DNA of 8,428 bases, from the NCBI GenBank assembly GCA_964536075.1, contig CAZHWO010000031.1:1-8428 (forward strand). The letters run 5' to 3'. Shown here one piece after another: positions 1 through 5,816 of this stretch. Every line of letters starts with the position of its first letter. Position 1 is the stretch's first letter. The notes under the pieces were generated by a model. That model made no database searches and was not told where the DNA came from. It was given only the letters and a program-made list of their open reading frames with translations. Position numbers and translations under genes: made by a program. Source of the stretch: JAAZHK01 sp964536075 (lineage in GTDB: Bacteria; Bacillota_I; Bacilli_A; RF39; UBA660).

Positions 1-39
1 GCTCCAAAAGATAAAATCGTCGCACCAATGCGATGTTAA
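1..39 (+). CDS. possible 3' end of an upstream gene (partial)
   Basis: Frame 1 is open from the first base and ends with TAA at 37-39, encoding the tail APKDKIVAPMRC. A hairpin-like palindrome follows three bases later, as expected just after a gene. Frame 2 is also open to a TAA at 40-42, so the frame choice is not proven. The fragment is too short to identify. The only support is the stop codon placed directly before a terminator-like element. Confidence 0.3.
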   Translation, partial: APKDKIVAPMRC

Positions 40-41
40 TT

Positions 42-68
42 AAATTAATTCAATTGAATTAATTTTTT
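42..68 (+). terminator. AT-rich palindrome with T-run, possible intrinsic terminator
   Basis: Positions 42-65 are a perfect 24-bp inverted repeat centred on CAATTG (51-56). As RNA it can fold a 10-bp stem with a 4-nt loop, with a single G-C pair closing the loop. The T-run at 63-68 begins within the 3' arm and extends beyond it, so the structure could end transcription of a gene whose stop codon lies at 37-39. The stem is weak because it is almost all A-U. An operator role for the palindrome is an alternative. Confidence 0.4.
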
Positions 69-101
69 GTTTATATAATAAGTATTTATTAGTTTACTTT
101 G

Positions 102-133
102 TTGGTTTTAGTCTAATGTAGTACTCATATAAT
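102..133 (+). promoter_or_regulatory. candidate promoter for the small membrane protein gene
   Basis: A perfect TATAAT at 128-133 lies 5 nt before the ATG at 139. The -35 match is poor: TTGGTT at 102-107 is 20 bp away. If this -10 is used, transcription would begin near 139-141 and the mRNA would have essentially no leader. A second TATAAT at 74-79 has an even worse -35 (TTGAAT at 54-59, 14-bp spacer) but would give a conventional leader. Confidence 0.4.
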
Positions 134-138
134 TAATT

Positions 139-507
139 ATGGATAATAGTAAACAAATTCATCAAATAGATATGTTTAATTTAATGCTTGCCGTTACCAT
201 AATTGTTTCAGCGGTAACGGTATACACTAATCATGTCCAAAAAGGGGATTTACAACATCATAATTGTGAGCATTTTGAACAATTGAAAGAGGCTCGCTTG
301 TTTTTAAATGCTTTAACAGCGCTTTCTTTCCTATATATTGTTTATATTAGCTGGCAAAACTTAACTTCAGAATCGAATAAAAAGGATAACTATGAAGCTA
401 ATTATTATAGTTTTATTGCTGCGGTGTTATTTTTATCAGCAACTTTGTTTAATATGTATGCTATTTATTTAAAGAAGAGTGAAACAACAGTTGAATTTGT
501 TTTTTGA
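139..507 (+). CDS. small three-helix membrane protein, hypothetical
   Basis: This encodes a 122-residue protein that I do not recognise. Three hydrophobic stretches look like transmembrane helices, at about residues 12-30, 52-72 and 88-111. A polar loop rich in His, Glu and Lys (31-51, including two Cys/His-containing turns) separates the first two, and a hydrophilic Asn/Lys/Glu loop (74-87) the second and third. There is no signal-peptide cleavage site and no known catalytic motif. The ATG at 139 is the first start in the frame. No Shine-Dalgarno sequence precedes it, and a perfect -10 box lies only 5 nt upstream, suggesting leaderless translation. The gene ends with tandem stops (TGA TAA). 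It converges on the HipA-like operon. Whether it belongs with that system cannot be told from the sequence. That it is a real gene is likely but not certain, given the missing ribosome-binding site. Confidence 0.6.
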   Translation: MDNSKQIHQIDMFNLMLAVTIIVSAVTVYTNHVQKGDLQHHNCEHFEQLKEARLFLNALTALSFLYIVYISWQNLTSESNKKDNYEANYYSFIAAVLFLSATLFNMYAIYLKKSETTVEFVF

Positions 508-521
508 TAAGATGTCTATTA

Positions 522-553
522 GTTTTTAAGATTAAAAATAAATGTTATTTATT
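522..553. terminator. weak AT-only hairpins between convergent genes
   Basis: AATAAAT at 537-543 and ATTTATT at 547-553 form a 7-bp stem with a 3-nt loop. On the minus strand this is followed by a run of five T (complement of 534-538). It overlaps the stop codon of the minus-strand gene ending at 549. A second small inverted repeat, TTTTTA/TAAAAA, sits at about 524-538. Both stems are entirely A-U, so they would be inefficient terminators. They are the only candidates at this junction. Confidence 0.35.
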
Positions 554-1223
554 CATAGATATATTCATATATTAAACTTTTACTTTTTTGGAACCCTTTT
601 GGCTTTCCCTTTTTGCCATATCTCTTGACTTTCTCATAATATGTATTTTCTTCTAAATAGTTCTGAATCATAGCCTGGATAATTGAGTTATCAATATGAC
701 CATAACTATCTTTAAGCTTATTTATTGTCATCATACCAATAGTATAGGCATCAATAAAATAATGGGCATTATTATTTGAATAAGATTCAAGAATTACTTT
801 AAATTGTTGTAAAGCTCTAATAGGGTTATGTAAATCAGTAAGGTCAATTTTATCTGGCAGATCGGCCCTATATTTATTTTCAATGCTGCTTCTAATAGCG
901 GCTAATTTTTGATTAGGTAAACCCGTTCTGTAATAACTATTAATAATAGCTAACATGGATATATCAATATAATAACTATATGTTTTCTCTTGATATGCTA
1001 ATTCATTACATTGTTCAAAGTTAGTAAAGCTTTCCAAATGAGCTTTAATTCTTTTTTTATTACATTTTTTTATAATGCTGGCCAGTGTTAGCTCAGGGGC
1101 TAAACCTAGGGTTATTCTTTTTTTAAAATTATTTTCTGTATTTATCTTAAGGCTTTTTGTATAAGATAAGATATCTTTTTTTGTTTGAGCAATTTGCTTA
1201 TATTCTTCTTTAGTGTATGGCAT
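549..1223 (-). CDS. hypothetical protein, second gene of the HipA-like kinase operon
   Basis: This encodes a 224-residue protein that I do not recognise. It appears mostly alpha-helical and soluble, rich in Lys, Asn, Tyr and Ile, with no signal peptide and no transmembrane helix. The N-terminal third is strongly basic (Lys/Arg clusters around 33-36 and 52-60). The middle holds helices around 82-118 and 134-170. The C-terminus ends in a flexible basic, glycine-containing stretch (198-216, including KRYGKKGKPKG) that could contact nucleic acid, followed by a Tyr-rich tail. I see no convincing helix-turn-helix, so it is not an obvious HipB-type antitoxin. The ATG at 1221-1223 has a very strong ribosome-binding site (AGGAGG, complement of 1233-1238) 9 nt away. 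It starts 49 nt after the stop of the HipA-like gene with no good promoter between, so the two are probably cotranscribed. A role as partner or substrate of that kinase is inferred from position only. Confidence 0.75.
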   Translation of the reverse strand: MPYTKEEYKQIAQTKKDILSYTKSLKINTENNFKKRITLGLAPELTLASIIKKCNKKRIKAHLESFTNFEQCNELAYQEKTYSYYIDISMLAIINSYYRTGLPNQKLAAIRSSIENKYRADLPDKIDLTDLHNPIRALQQFKVILESYSNNNAHYFIDAYTIGMMTINKLKDSYGHIDNSIIQAMIQNYLEENTYYEKVKRYGKKGKPKGFQKSKSLIYEYIYE

Positions 1224-1230
1224 TTGGAAA

Positions 1231-1240
1231 CTCCTCCTTT
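1231..1240 (-). promoter_or_regulatory. strong ribosome-binding site of the 224-residue protein gene
   Basis: On the minus strand AAAGGAGGAG precedes the ATG at 1223, with the AGGAGG core (1233-1238) 9 nt from the start. It is clearly stronger than the AAGGGG site of the kinase gene upstream in the same operon. This suggests the second product may be made in excess of the first, as antitoxins or regulators often are. Confidence 0.7.
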
Positions 1241-1272
1241 GGTTTGGTAATTTTTAAATTTCCTAAAAGATA

Positions 1273-2301
1273 TTAGTAATTTAATACCTTTTGGAATACT
1301 TTTCTTCTTTCTTCTAAAACACTTTCAATATATTCTAAAGTTTTTGTCTGTAAACAAATCTCCTGATTTCTTTTTAAGTATTTTTCTAAAACACTTTTGT
1401 ATTCATTATCGTAAGCTAATCTTTCTATTAAGGCCTTACTTTCTTTAGGAAAACTAATATATAATTCAATTAAGTTAGGATCTAGACCATCATATTCATC
1501 ATCGCTAATTTTTTTAGCCTTTTGATCTGTCTCAAAAAATAGTTCACTACTAAATGGAAATAATGGTCGCCATATCATTCCAGGTTTAAAAGATTGAACA
1601 TTTTTGTGATCTATACCTAAGATTTTCTCATTATCATAGACAGGAGTTGGTGTTAATCCTTTTATTTTGGGAACATCTCCTTCAATAGTAATAATTTTGG
1701 ATGAACCGGGAAAGCCTTTTACCAAATAGGGTCTTAATCTTTGCGTATAAGGTATGCCATCAAATTTTGGTATTTTAAAGCCAATGTTGTGAAAGTTTCT
1801 ATCCGCTTGAAGCATGAAACTATCACTTATAAATAATCTAATTAAAAAATCCTTAATTTTTTCGTAATCATTTTTTTCAACTGTTTCATTGAAAAAACTT
1901 AATAAACTCATGAGCGAATAGTTTGAATAACAAACTAAATCGGAAATTTCCGAATTATATAATTCACTTACTAAATAATAATTATACCCCGGTTTTTGAA
2001 AATTATCTGACAATAATCCTATCTTTTTAGTATCTTTATCCCCATCAGTTACTCGTACTGATGCTAGTTCATAATCAATAGTCTCTAATCCTACAACTTC
2101 TTTACCAAACTTACTAAAAAATTGTTCTGTAAATAAACGATAATCATTTCTTACCTTAAAGTATTTCAAATTTCCATTTATTTTGTACCAAGTATCTTTT
2201 TCTCTTAAATAAGTCTCATTAATGTTTACTAAATTCTTCAACTGGTCAAAAGGTATAGCAGCACATTTATAATGAGAAATAACGGCTTCATTTACAATCA
2301 T
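1273..2301 (-). CDS. HipA-like serine/threonine kinase fold protein
   Basis: This encodes a 342-residue protein with the hallmarks of the HipA/CtkA kinase fold. A lysine in a beta-strand context (YFKV, Lys49) is followed by a conserved-looking Glu59 in the next helix. The catalytic loop is ADRNFHNIGF with Asp167 and Asn172, matching the D-x4-N spacing of E. coli HipA (Asp309/Asn314). A metal-binding motif PVYDN (Asp223, Asn224) equals the P-x-x-D-N/D-x motif of the family. The insert between the last two motifs is longer than in HipA. Family members phosphorylate proteins; HipA targets glutamyl-tRNA synthetase. The target here is unknown. There is no HipB-like helix-turn-helix gene next to it; the 224-residue unknown follows 49 nt downstream. 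The frame is open to an ATG at 2335-2337, but that codon lies inside the promoter spacer. The ATG at 2299-2301 has an AAGGGG ribosome-binding site and was chosen. The exact subfamily is uncertain. Confidence 0.8.
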   Translation of the reverse strand: MIVNEAVISHYKCAAIPFDQLKNLVNINETYLREKDTWYKINGNLKYFKVRNDYRLFTEQFFSKFGKEVVGLETIDYELASVRVTDGDKDTKKIGLLSDNFQKPGYNYYLVSELYNSEISDLVCYSNYSLMSLLSFFNETVEKNDYEKIKDFLIRLFISDSFMLQADRNFHNIGFKIPKFDGIPYTQRLRPYLVKGFPGSSKIITIEGDVPKIKGLTPTPVYDNEKILGIDHKNVQSFKPGMIWRPLFPFSSELFFETDQKAKKISDDEYDGLDPNLIELYISFPKESKALIERLAYDNEYKSVLEKYLKRNQEICLQTKTLEYIESVLEERRKVFQKVLNY

Positions 2302-2327
2302 CTTAACCCCTTCTTTTATAAGGAAGT

Positions 2328-2356
2328 ATTTTATCATGAAAAGGTTAAAAAGTCAA
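2328..2356 (-). promoter_or_regulatory. sigma-A-type promoter of the HipA-like kinase operon
   Basis: Read on the minus strand, TTGACT (complement of 2351-2356) and TAAAAT (complement of 2328-2333) are separated by exactly 17 bp. This is close to consensus. Transcription should begin near 2321, giving a leader of about 20 nt before the ATG at 2301. That leader contains the AAGGGG ribosome-binding site (about 2306-2311). Confidence 0.8.
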
Positions 2357-2401
2357 TTTTTATTATGTTGAATAATATTTATAAATATCATAATTATTAA
2401 T

Positions 2402-2430
2402 ATATTAGCGTTGTTTAATTATGTTATAAT
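2402..2430 (+). promoter_or_regulatory. extended -10 promoter of tex
   Basis: The -10 box TATAAT at 2425-2430 has an upstream TG at 2422-2423, forming the extended -10 motif TGTTATAAT. The -35 position (2402-2407, ATATTA) is poor, which extended -10 promoters tolerate. Transcription from about 2437 leaves a leader near 28 nt that contains AAGGAG at 2454-2459, 5 nt before the ATG at 2465. The region between this promoter and the divergent HipA-like promoter is short and AT-rich, with no clear operator. Confidence 0.65.
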
Positions 2431-2464
2431 TAGATAGTCTTAATGTTAGTTGTAAGGAGTATAT

Positions 2465-4612
2465 ATGAACGAAGAAATAATAAAAAGTATTAGTTTTGGT
2501 TTGAATATAAAAGTTTATCAAGTGCAAGCTGTTTTAAAGCTATTGAGCGAGGGGGCAACGATACCTTTTATTGCTAGATATCGTAAAGAGGTAACAGGGG
2601 CTTTAGATGAAGAACAAATTAGAGAGATAACTTTAATTTATGAATATCAAAATAACTTATCTAAAAGAAAAGAAGATGTTATTAGATTAATAGCTGAAAA
2701 AGGTTTGCTCACCGAGGAATTAAAACATACTATTATGAACTGTCAAAAGTTAGTGGAGGTAGAAGATCTGTATCGCCCATTTAAGGAGAAAAAGAAAACT
2801 AAAGCAACGGAAGCTTTGGCTAAAGGTTTAAAGGAATTAGCAGATTATATTAAAGATTATCGTGATAATATTAATGAGTTAGCGCTAACTTTTGTTAACG
2901 ATCAAGTCAAAAATATGGAGGAAGCCTTAGAGGGAGCTTGTTATATTATTGCGGAAGAGATAAGTGATGAAGCGCTATATCGAAAATGGATGAGAAATTA
3001 TCTTTATCATAATGGTTCATTGATATCTAAAATTAAAAAAGGTGCTTTAGACGATAAAAAAGTCTATGAAATGTATTATCAATATGAAGAGAAAATAGCT
3101 ACGATTAAACCGCATCGTATTTTAGCGTTAGATCGAGGAGAAAAGGAAAAAGTCTTGACCGTTAATCTTGAGGTTAACAAAGAAGAAATTATTAAGTACT
3201 TAATCACGCACGAAATTAAAAAGGTTGATCATATATGTAGTCAATATATCCAAAGAGCTATTGAAGATAGTTTTAAACGCCTCATTTTTCCTAGTATTGA
3301 AAGAGAAATTCGCAGTAGTTTAACCGAAAAAGGAGAAAAAGCTGCCATTGATAACTTTGCTCATAATGTGGAATCTTTGTTACTTACCCCACCGATAAAA
3401 GAGAAGATCGTTTTAGGCTTTGATCCGGCTTATCGGACCGGTTGTAAATTAGCGGTAGTAGATAAAACGGGTAAACCGTTAAGTATTAGTGTTATTTATC
3501 CTCATGAACCTAGAAATGATCAAGAAGGAAGTAAACAAAAATTATTAGCGTTAATTGATCAATATAAAATAGATGTTATTGCTATTGGTAATGGGACAGC
3601 CTCCAGAGAAAGTGAAGCTTTCGTTGCTGAAGTAATAAAGGAAACTAAGAATGAGGTAAAATATGTTATGGTGAGTGAAGCTGGAGCTAGTGTTTATTCA
3701 GCTAGTAAATTAGCTATTGCCGAATTTCCTAATTTGCATGTAGAGGAAAGAAGCGCTATCTCGATAGCTAGAAGATTACAGGATCCTTTAGCTGAACTAG
3801 TTAAAATTGATCCAAAGAGTATTGGCGTTGGTTTATATCAACATGATGTTAACGAAAAACAATTAGATAATTCTTTAGACTTTGTGGTAACTAAAGTAGT
3901 TAATCAAGTGGGAGTTAATATTAATACAGCTAGTAAATCATTATTAAAATATATTTCGGGTTTAACAGTGAAAGCGATTGATGCTTTAACCGATTATCGA
4001 GATAAGTATGGATTAATTAAAAGTCGTAATGAGCTTAAAGAGATAAGGGGTTTTAGTAATAAAGTTTATGAACAAGCGATTGGCTTTATGCGGATTACTC
4101 AGGGTTCTAATCCGTTAGATAAAACATCTATTCACCCAGAAAGTTATACAATTGTAGCTCTTTTATTAAATAAAATGGGGTTAACGGTAGCTGATTTAGG
4201 TACTCAAGAATTAAGGGAAGCTTTAAGTAAAATTAATCCCCAGGAGGTAGCTTTGGAATTAAAGACTGATACATATACCTTAGAAGATATTATTAAATCA
4301 CTAATTACTCCCAATCGTGATCCAAGAGATGATATACCAAGACCTCTTTTAAGAAGTGATGTTTTAAAGTTAGACGATCTAAAAGTAGGTATGAAGTTAC
4401 AAGGAACTGTACGAAATGTTGTTGATTTTGGCGTCTTTATTGATATTGGTCTTAAAAATGATGGCTTGGCCCATATATCTAAACTAACCGATAAATATAT
4501 TAAACATCCATCGGAAATATTAGCAGTTGGGGATATTGTTGATTGTTATGTGGAAGAAATATATTTAGATAAAGGTAAGGTTTCACTAAGTCTAATAAAA
4601 AAGGAAATTTAA
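2465..4612 (+). CDS. tex: Tex-family RNA-binding transcription accessory protein
   Basis: This encodes a 715-residue Tex (YhgF/YdcI) protein of the usual length for Bacilli. The N-terminal helical Tex domain includes the hallmark ATIPFIARYRKEVTGALDEE (31-50). A YqgF/RNase H-like domain runs from about 314 to 440 (GFDPAYRTGCKLAVVD with Asp320, IGNGTASRESE at 374-384). Helix-hairpin-helix repeats follow at about 480-545 (VNINTAS, LKEIRGFS) and a further HhH-like segment to about 625. A C-terminal S1 RNA-binding domain lies at 638-711 (VGMKLQGTVRNVVDFGVFID). Tex is a cytoplasmic nucleic-acid-binding factor linked to transcription and gene-expression control; its exact biochemical role is still debated. 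The start is supported by AAGGAG 5 nt upstream and an extended -10 promoter. The gene appears monocistronic: it diverges from the HipA-like operon and converges on the solute-binding-protein gene through a shared terminator. Confidence 0.97.
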   Translation: MNEEIIKSISFGLNIKVYQVQAVLKLLSEGATIPFIARYRKEVTGALDEEQIREITLIYEYQNNLSKRKEDVIRLIAEKGLLTEELKHTIMNCQKLVEVEDLYRPFKEKKKTKATEALAKGLKELADYIKDYRDNINELALTFVNDQVKNMEEALEGACYIIAEEISDEALYRKWMRNYLYHNGSLISKIKKGALDDKKVYEMYYQYEEKIATIKPHRILALDRGEKEKVLTVNLEVNKEEIIKYLITHEIKKVDHICSQYIQRAIEDSFKRLIFPSIEREIRSSLTEKGEKAAIDNFAHNVESLLLTPPIKEKIVLGFDPAYRTGCKLAVVDKTGKPLSISVIYPHEPRNDQEGSKQKLLALIDQYKIDVIAIGNGTASRESEAFVAEVIKETKNEVKYVMVSEAGASVYSASKLAIAEFPNLHVEERSAISIARRLQDPLAELVKIDPKSIGVGLYQHDVNEKQLDNSLDFVVTKVVNQVGVNINTASKSLLKYISGLTVKAIDALTDYRDKYGLIKSRNELKEIRGFSNKVYEQAIGFMRITQGSNPLDKTSIHPESYTIVALLLNKMGLTVADLGTQELREALSKINPQEVALELKTDTYTLEDIIKSLITPNRDPRDDIPRPLLRSDVLKLDDLKVGMKLQGTVRNVVDFGVFIDIGLKNDGLAHISKLTDKYIKHPSEILAVGDIVDCYVEEIYLDKGKVSLSLIKKEI

Positions 4613-4626
4613 ATAAATTTCCTTTT
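4597..4626. terminator. bidirectional terminator between tex and the solute-binding-protein gene
   Basis: Arms 4599-4610 and 4615-4626 pair perfectly over 12 bp around the 4-nt loop AAAT. A-tract 4597-4602 on the plus strand is a T-run after the hairpin on the minus strand, so it is a standard intrinsic terminator for the minus-strand gene. In the plus direction the T-run is only the TTTT at 4623-4626 inside the stem, so that direction is weaker. The stop codons of tex (4610-4612) and of the facing gene (4625-4627) both lie in or at the edge of the hairpin. Confidence 0.8.
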
Positions 4627-5491
4627 ACTTATATAGTTCTAATTTAAGAGTTTCAATATTTTCATTCATTAAGGTTATATAATCCTTTTTGTTGTTTCGT
4701 TCCTCATCAGTAATACTACTTAATGTTTTAATAGTTAAAGTAGTGACATTCGTTTTTTCAATAACTCTTTTGATAGTATTACTTTGTTCCTCGTATTGAA
4801 GCATATAAATATATTTAACAGTGCCGTTATTAATCATATCAATAACATCTAAAACGGTTTTTTCTGTTAAGGTATCATTTTCTTCTAAGGATATAATATT
4901 AAGCCCATATTTAGATAAAAATTTTAGTGAATCATCACTAACGGCTAATGTTTTACTAGAAGCATTAGTAGCAGTTATCTTTAAAGTAGCATCTAGTTCA
5001 GATAAAGCAATTTTTAATTTATCATAATTGTCATCAATTTCTTCATTAAGGTAAGTAGTGGTAACATATTCGTTAAGCCCATTTCTAATATTTTTGGCAA
5101 TCATTAGTAAATTAGAGGGGTTTAACCATAGCTCTTCATTACCATAGGTTTTCTCCATGCCATGGGTACCATCGATTATTTTGAGACTTTTATTTTTATT
5201 TAATAAGTTGATAGCTATAGTAGCATCATTACTTAAACCATTATAAATAAGTAAATCATTAGTACTAAAATCACTTATTTGTTTTTTAGTAAAGGTATAT
5301 TTATTAATATCAGTACCATCAGGATACATAGAGCTTACTAAGGCATGATCTTTGTATAAAGCATCAGTTACATATTCAATTGGATAAATAGTCGTGATGA
5401 TTTCAATATTTTCCATGCTATCCCATTTAAAGCATCCTGTTAATAAAAAAAGACAAGCCACGGATATTAATGTATAAATAACTTTTTTCAT
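4625..5491 (-). CDS. metal-type (ZnuA/PsaA-like) ABC solute-binding lipoprotein with altered ligands
   Basis: This encodes a 288-residue exported lipoprotein. The signal peptide has a KK start, a hydrophobic core and the lipobox LLTGC with Cys20 as the lipidation site. The rest fits the cluster 9/A-I family that delivers zinc or manganese to ABC transporters: an N-lobe start IITTIYPIEYVTDAL (31-45), LLIYNG (80-85), LWLNPSNLLMIAKNI (121-135), a long charged linking helix (about 145-175) and a C-lobe (181-288). By eye, the family's metal ligands are replaced: DPH is DIN (Asn63), the second DPHxW is EELW (Glu120), and the third His/Glu is Asp186. There is no His-rich loop. No permease or ATPase gene lies nearby. 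It overlaps yidD by 4 nt (ATGA) and has its own strong AGGAGG site 8 nt before the ATG. It could be a metal-binding protein with oxygen ligands, one for another substrate, or a non-transport lipoprotein. Confidence 0.85.
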   Translation of the reverse strand: MKKVIYTLISVACLFLLTGCFKWDSMENIEIITTIYPIEYVTDALYKDHALVSSMYPDGTDINKYTFTKKQISDFSTNDLLIYNGLSNDATIAINLLNKNKSLKIIDGTHGMEKTYGNEELWLNPSNLLMIAKNIRNGLNEYVTTTYLNEEIDDNYDKLKIALSELDATLKITATNASSKTLAVSDDSLKFLSKYGLNIISLEENDTLTEKTVLDVIDMINNGTVKYIYMLQYEEQSNTIKRVIEKTNVTTLTIKTLSSITDEERNNKKDYITLMNENIETLKLELYK

Positions 5492-5718
5492 TTTTTCTTC
5501 CTCCTTAATTCCTTGGGTACTGGATCATAACCGAACTTTCCCAAAGGGTGGCACCGACTAATTCGTTTAAGAGCTAATGGAGTTCCTTTAATTAGCCCAT
5601 ATTTATCAATAGCCTCATAAGCATAATCTGAGCAGGTAGGGGTAAAGCGACAATGATTATGGAAGTTACCCGGCCATGCTTGGTACAGTCTGATTAACTT
5701 TAGAAAAATATATTTCAT
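5488..5718 (-). CDS. yidD: membrane protein insertion efficiency factor YidD
   Basis: This encodes a 76-residue protein, full length for the family. YidD is a small inner-leaflet protein that assists YidC/Sec-dependent membrane protein insertion. A short amphipathic N-terminal helix (about 1-14) is followed by the signature HCRFTPTCSDYAYEAI (22-37, Cys23 and Cys29), KYGLIKG (39-45), RISRCHP (52-58, Cys56) and YDPVP (64-68), ending in a basic tail RRKKK. The ATG at 5716-5718 is the first possible start, since an in-frame stop lies just upstream. It has a weak GGTG ribosome-binding site (complement of 5725-5728). Its TGA stop overlaps the ATG of the lipoprotein gene as ATGA, implying translational coupling. 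In many bacteria yidD sits with rnpA, rpmH and yidC; here it is away from them. Confidence 0.96.
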   Translation of the reverse strand: MKYIFLKLIRLYQAWPGNFHNHCRFTPTCSDYAYEAIDKYGLIKGTPLALKRISRCHPLGKFGYDPVPKELRRKKK

Positions 5719-5736
5719 ATTTTACACCATATCTCT

Positions 5737-5765
5737 ATTTTACTATTCTTTTTATTAAAAGTACA
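5737..5765 (-). promoter_or_regulatory. candidate promoter of the yidD operon
   Basis: On the minus strand TAAAAT (complement of 5737-5742) lies 17 bp from TGTACT (complement of 5760-5765). The -10 is good but the -35 matches only three of six consensus bases. It would start transcription near 5730, about a dozen nt before the yidD start. It lies back to back with, and does not overlap, the rnc promoter. Confidence 0.4.
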
Positions 5766-5772
5766 TAATTTT

Positions 5773-5801
5773 TTGTTTTTTAATGGGGGATATGCTATAA
5801 T
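5773..5801 (+). promoter_or_regulatory. promoter of the rnc-rnjB operon, extended -10
   Basis: TTGTTT (5773-5778) and TATAAT (5796-5801) are 17 bp apart, and a TG at 5793-5794 makes an extended -10. This is a strong sigma-A-type promoter. It predicts transcription start at about 5807-5809, only about 8-10 nt before the ATG at 5817. The GTG at 5805-5807 would therefore be at or before the first transcribed base. Confidence 0.8.
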
Positions 5802-5816
5802 GTAGTGGGTGAAATT

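Noticed and set aside
2335..2337. Upstream ATG start for the HipA-like kinase
   Set aside because: It lies within the promoter spacer and has no ribosome-binding site.
2357..2401. AT-rich region between the divergent kinase and tex promoters as an origin or operator
   Set aside because: It contains only loose ATA/TAT runs with no clean inverted repeat or repeated box; it looks like ordinary AT-rich promoter DNA.
4821..5027. Open frame of 68 codons on the plus strand
   Set aside because: It lies entirely inside the solute-binding-protein gene on the opposite strand, has no ribosome-binding site or promoter, and its Ser/Leu/Val-rich product looks like an antisense shadow.
5805..5807. GTG start for rnc
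   Set aside because: It is 3 nt from the -10 box, so it would not be in the transcript with any leader; ATG 5817 fits better.
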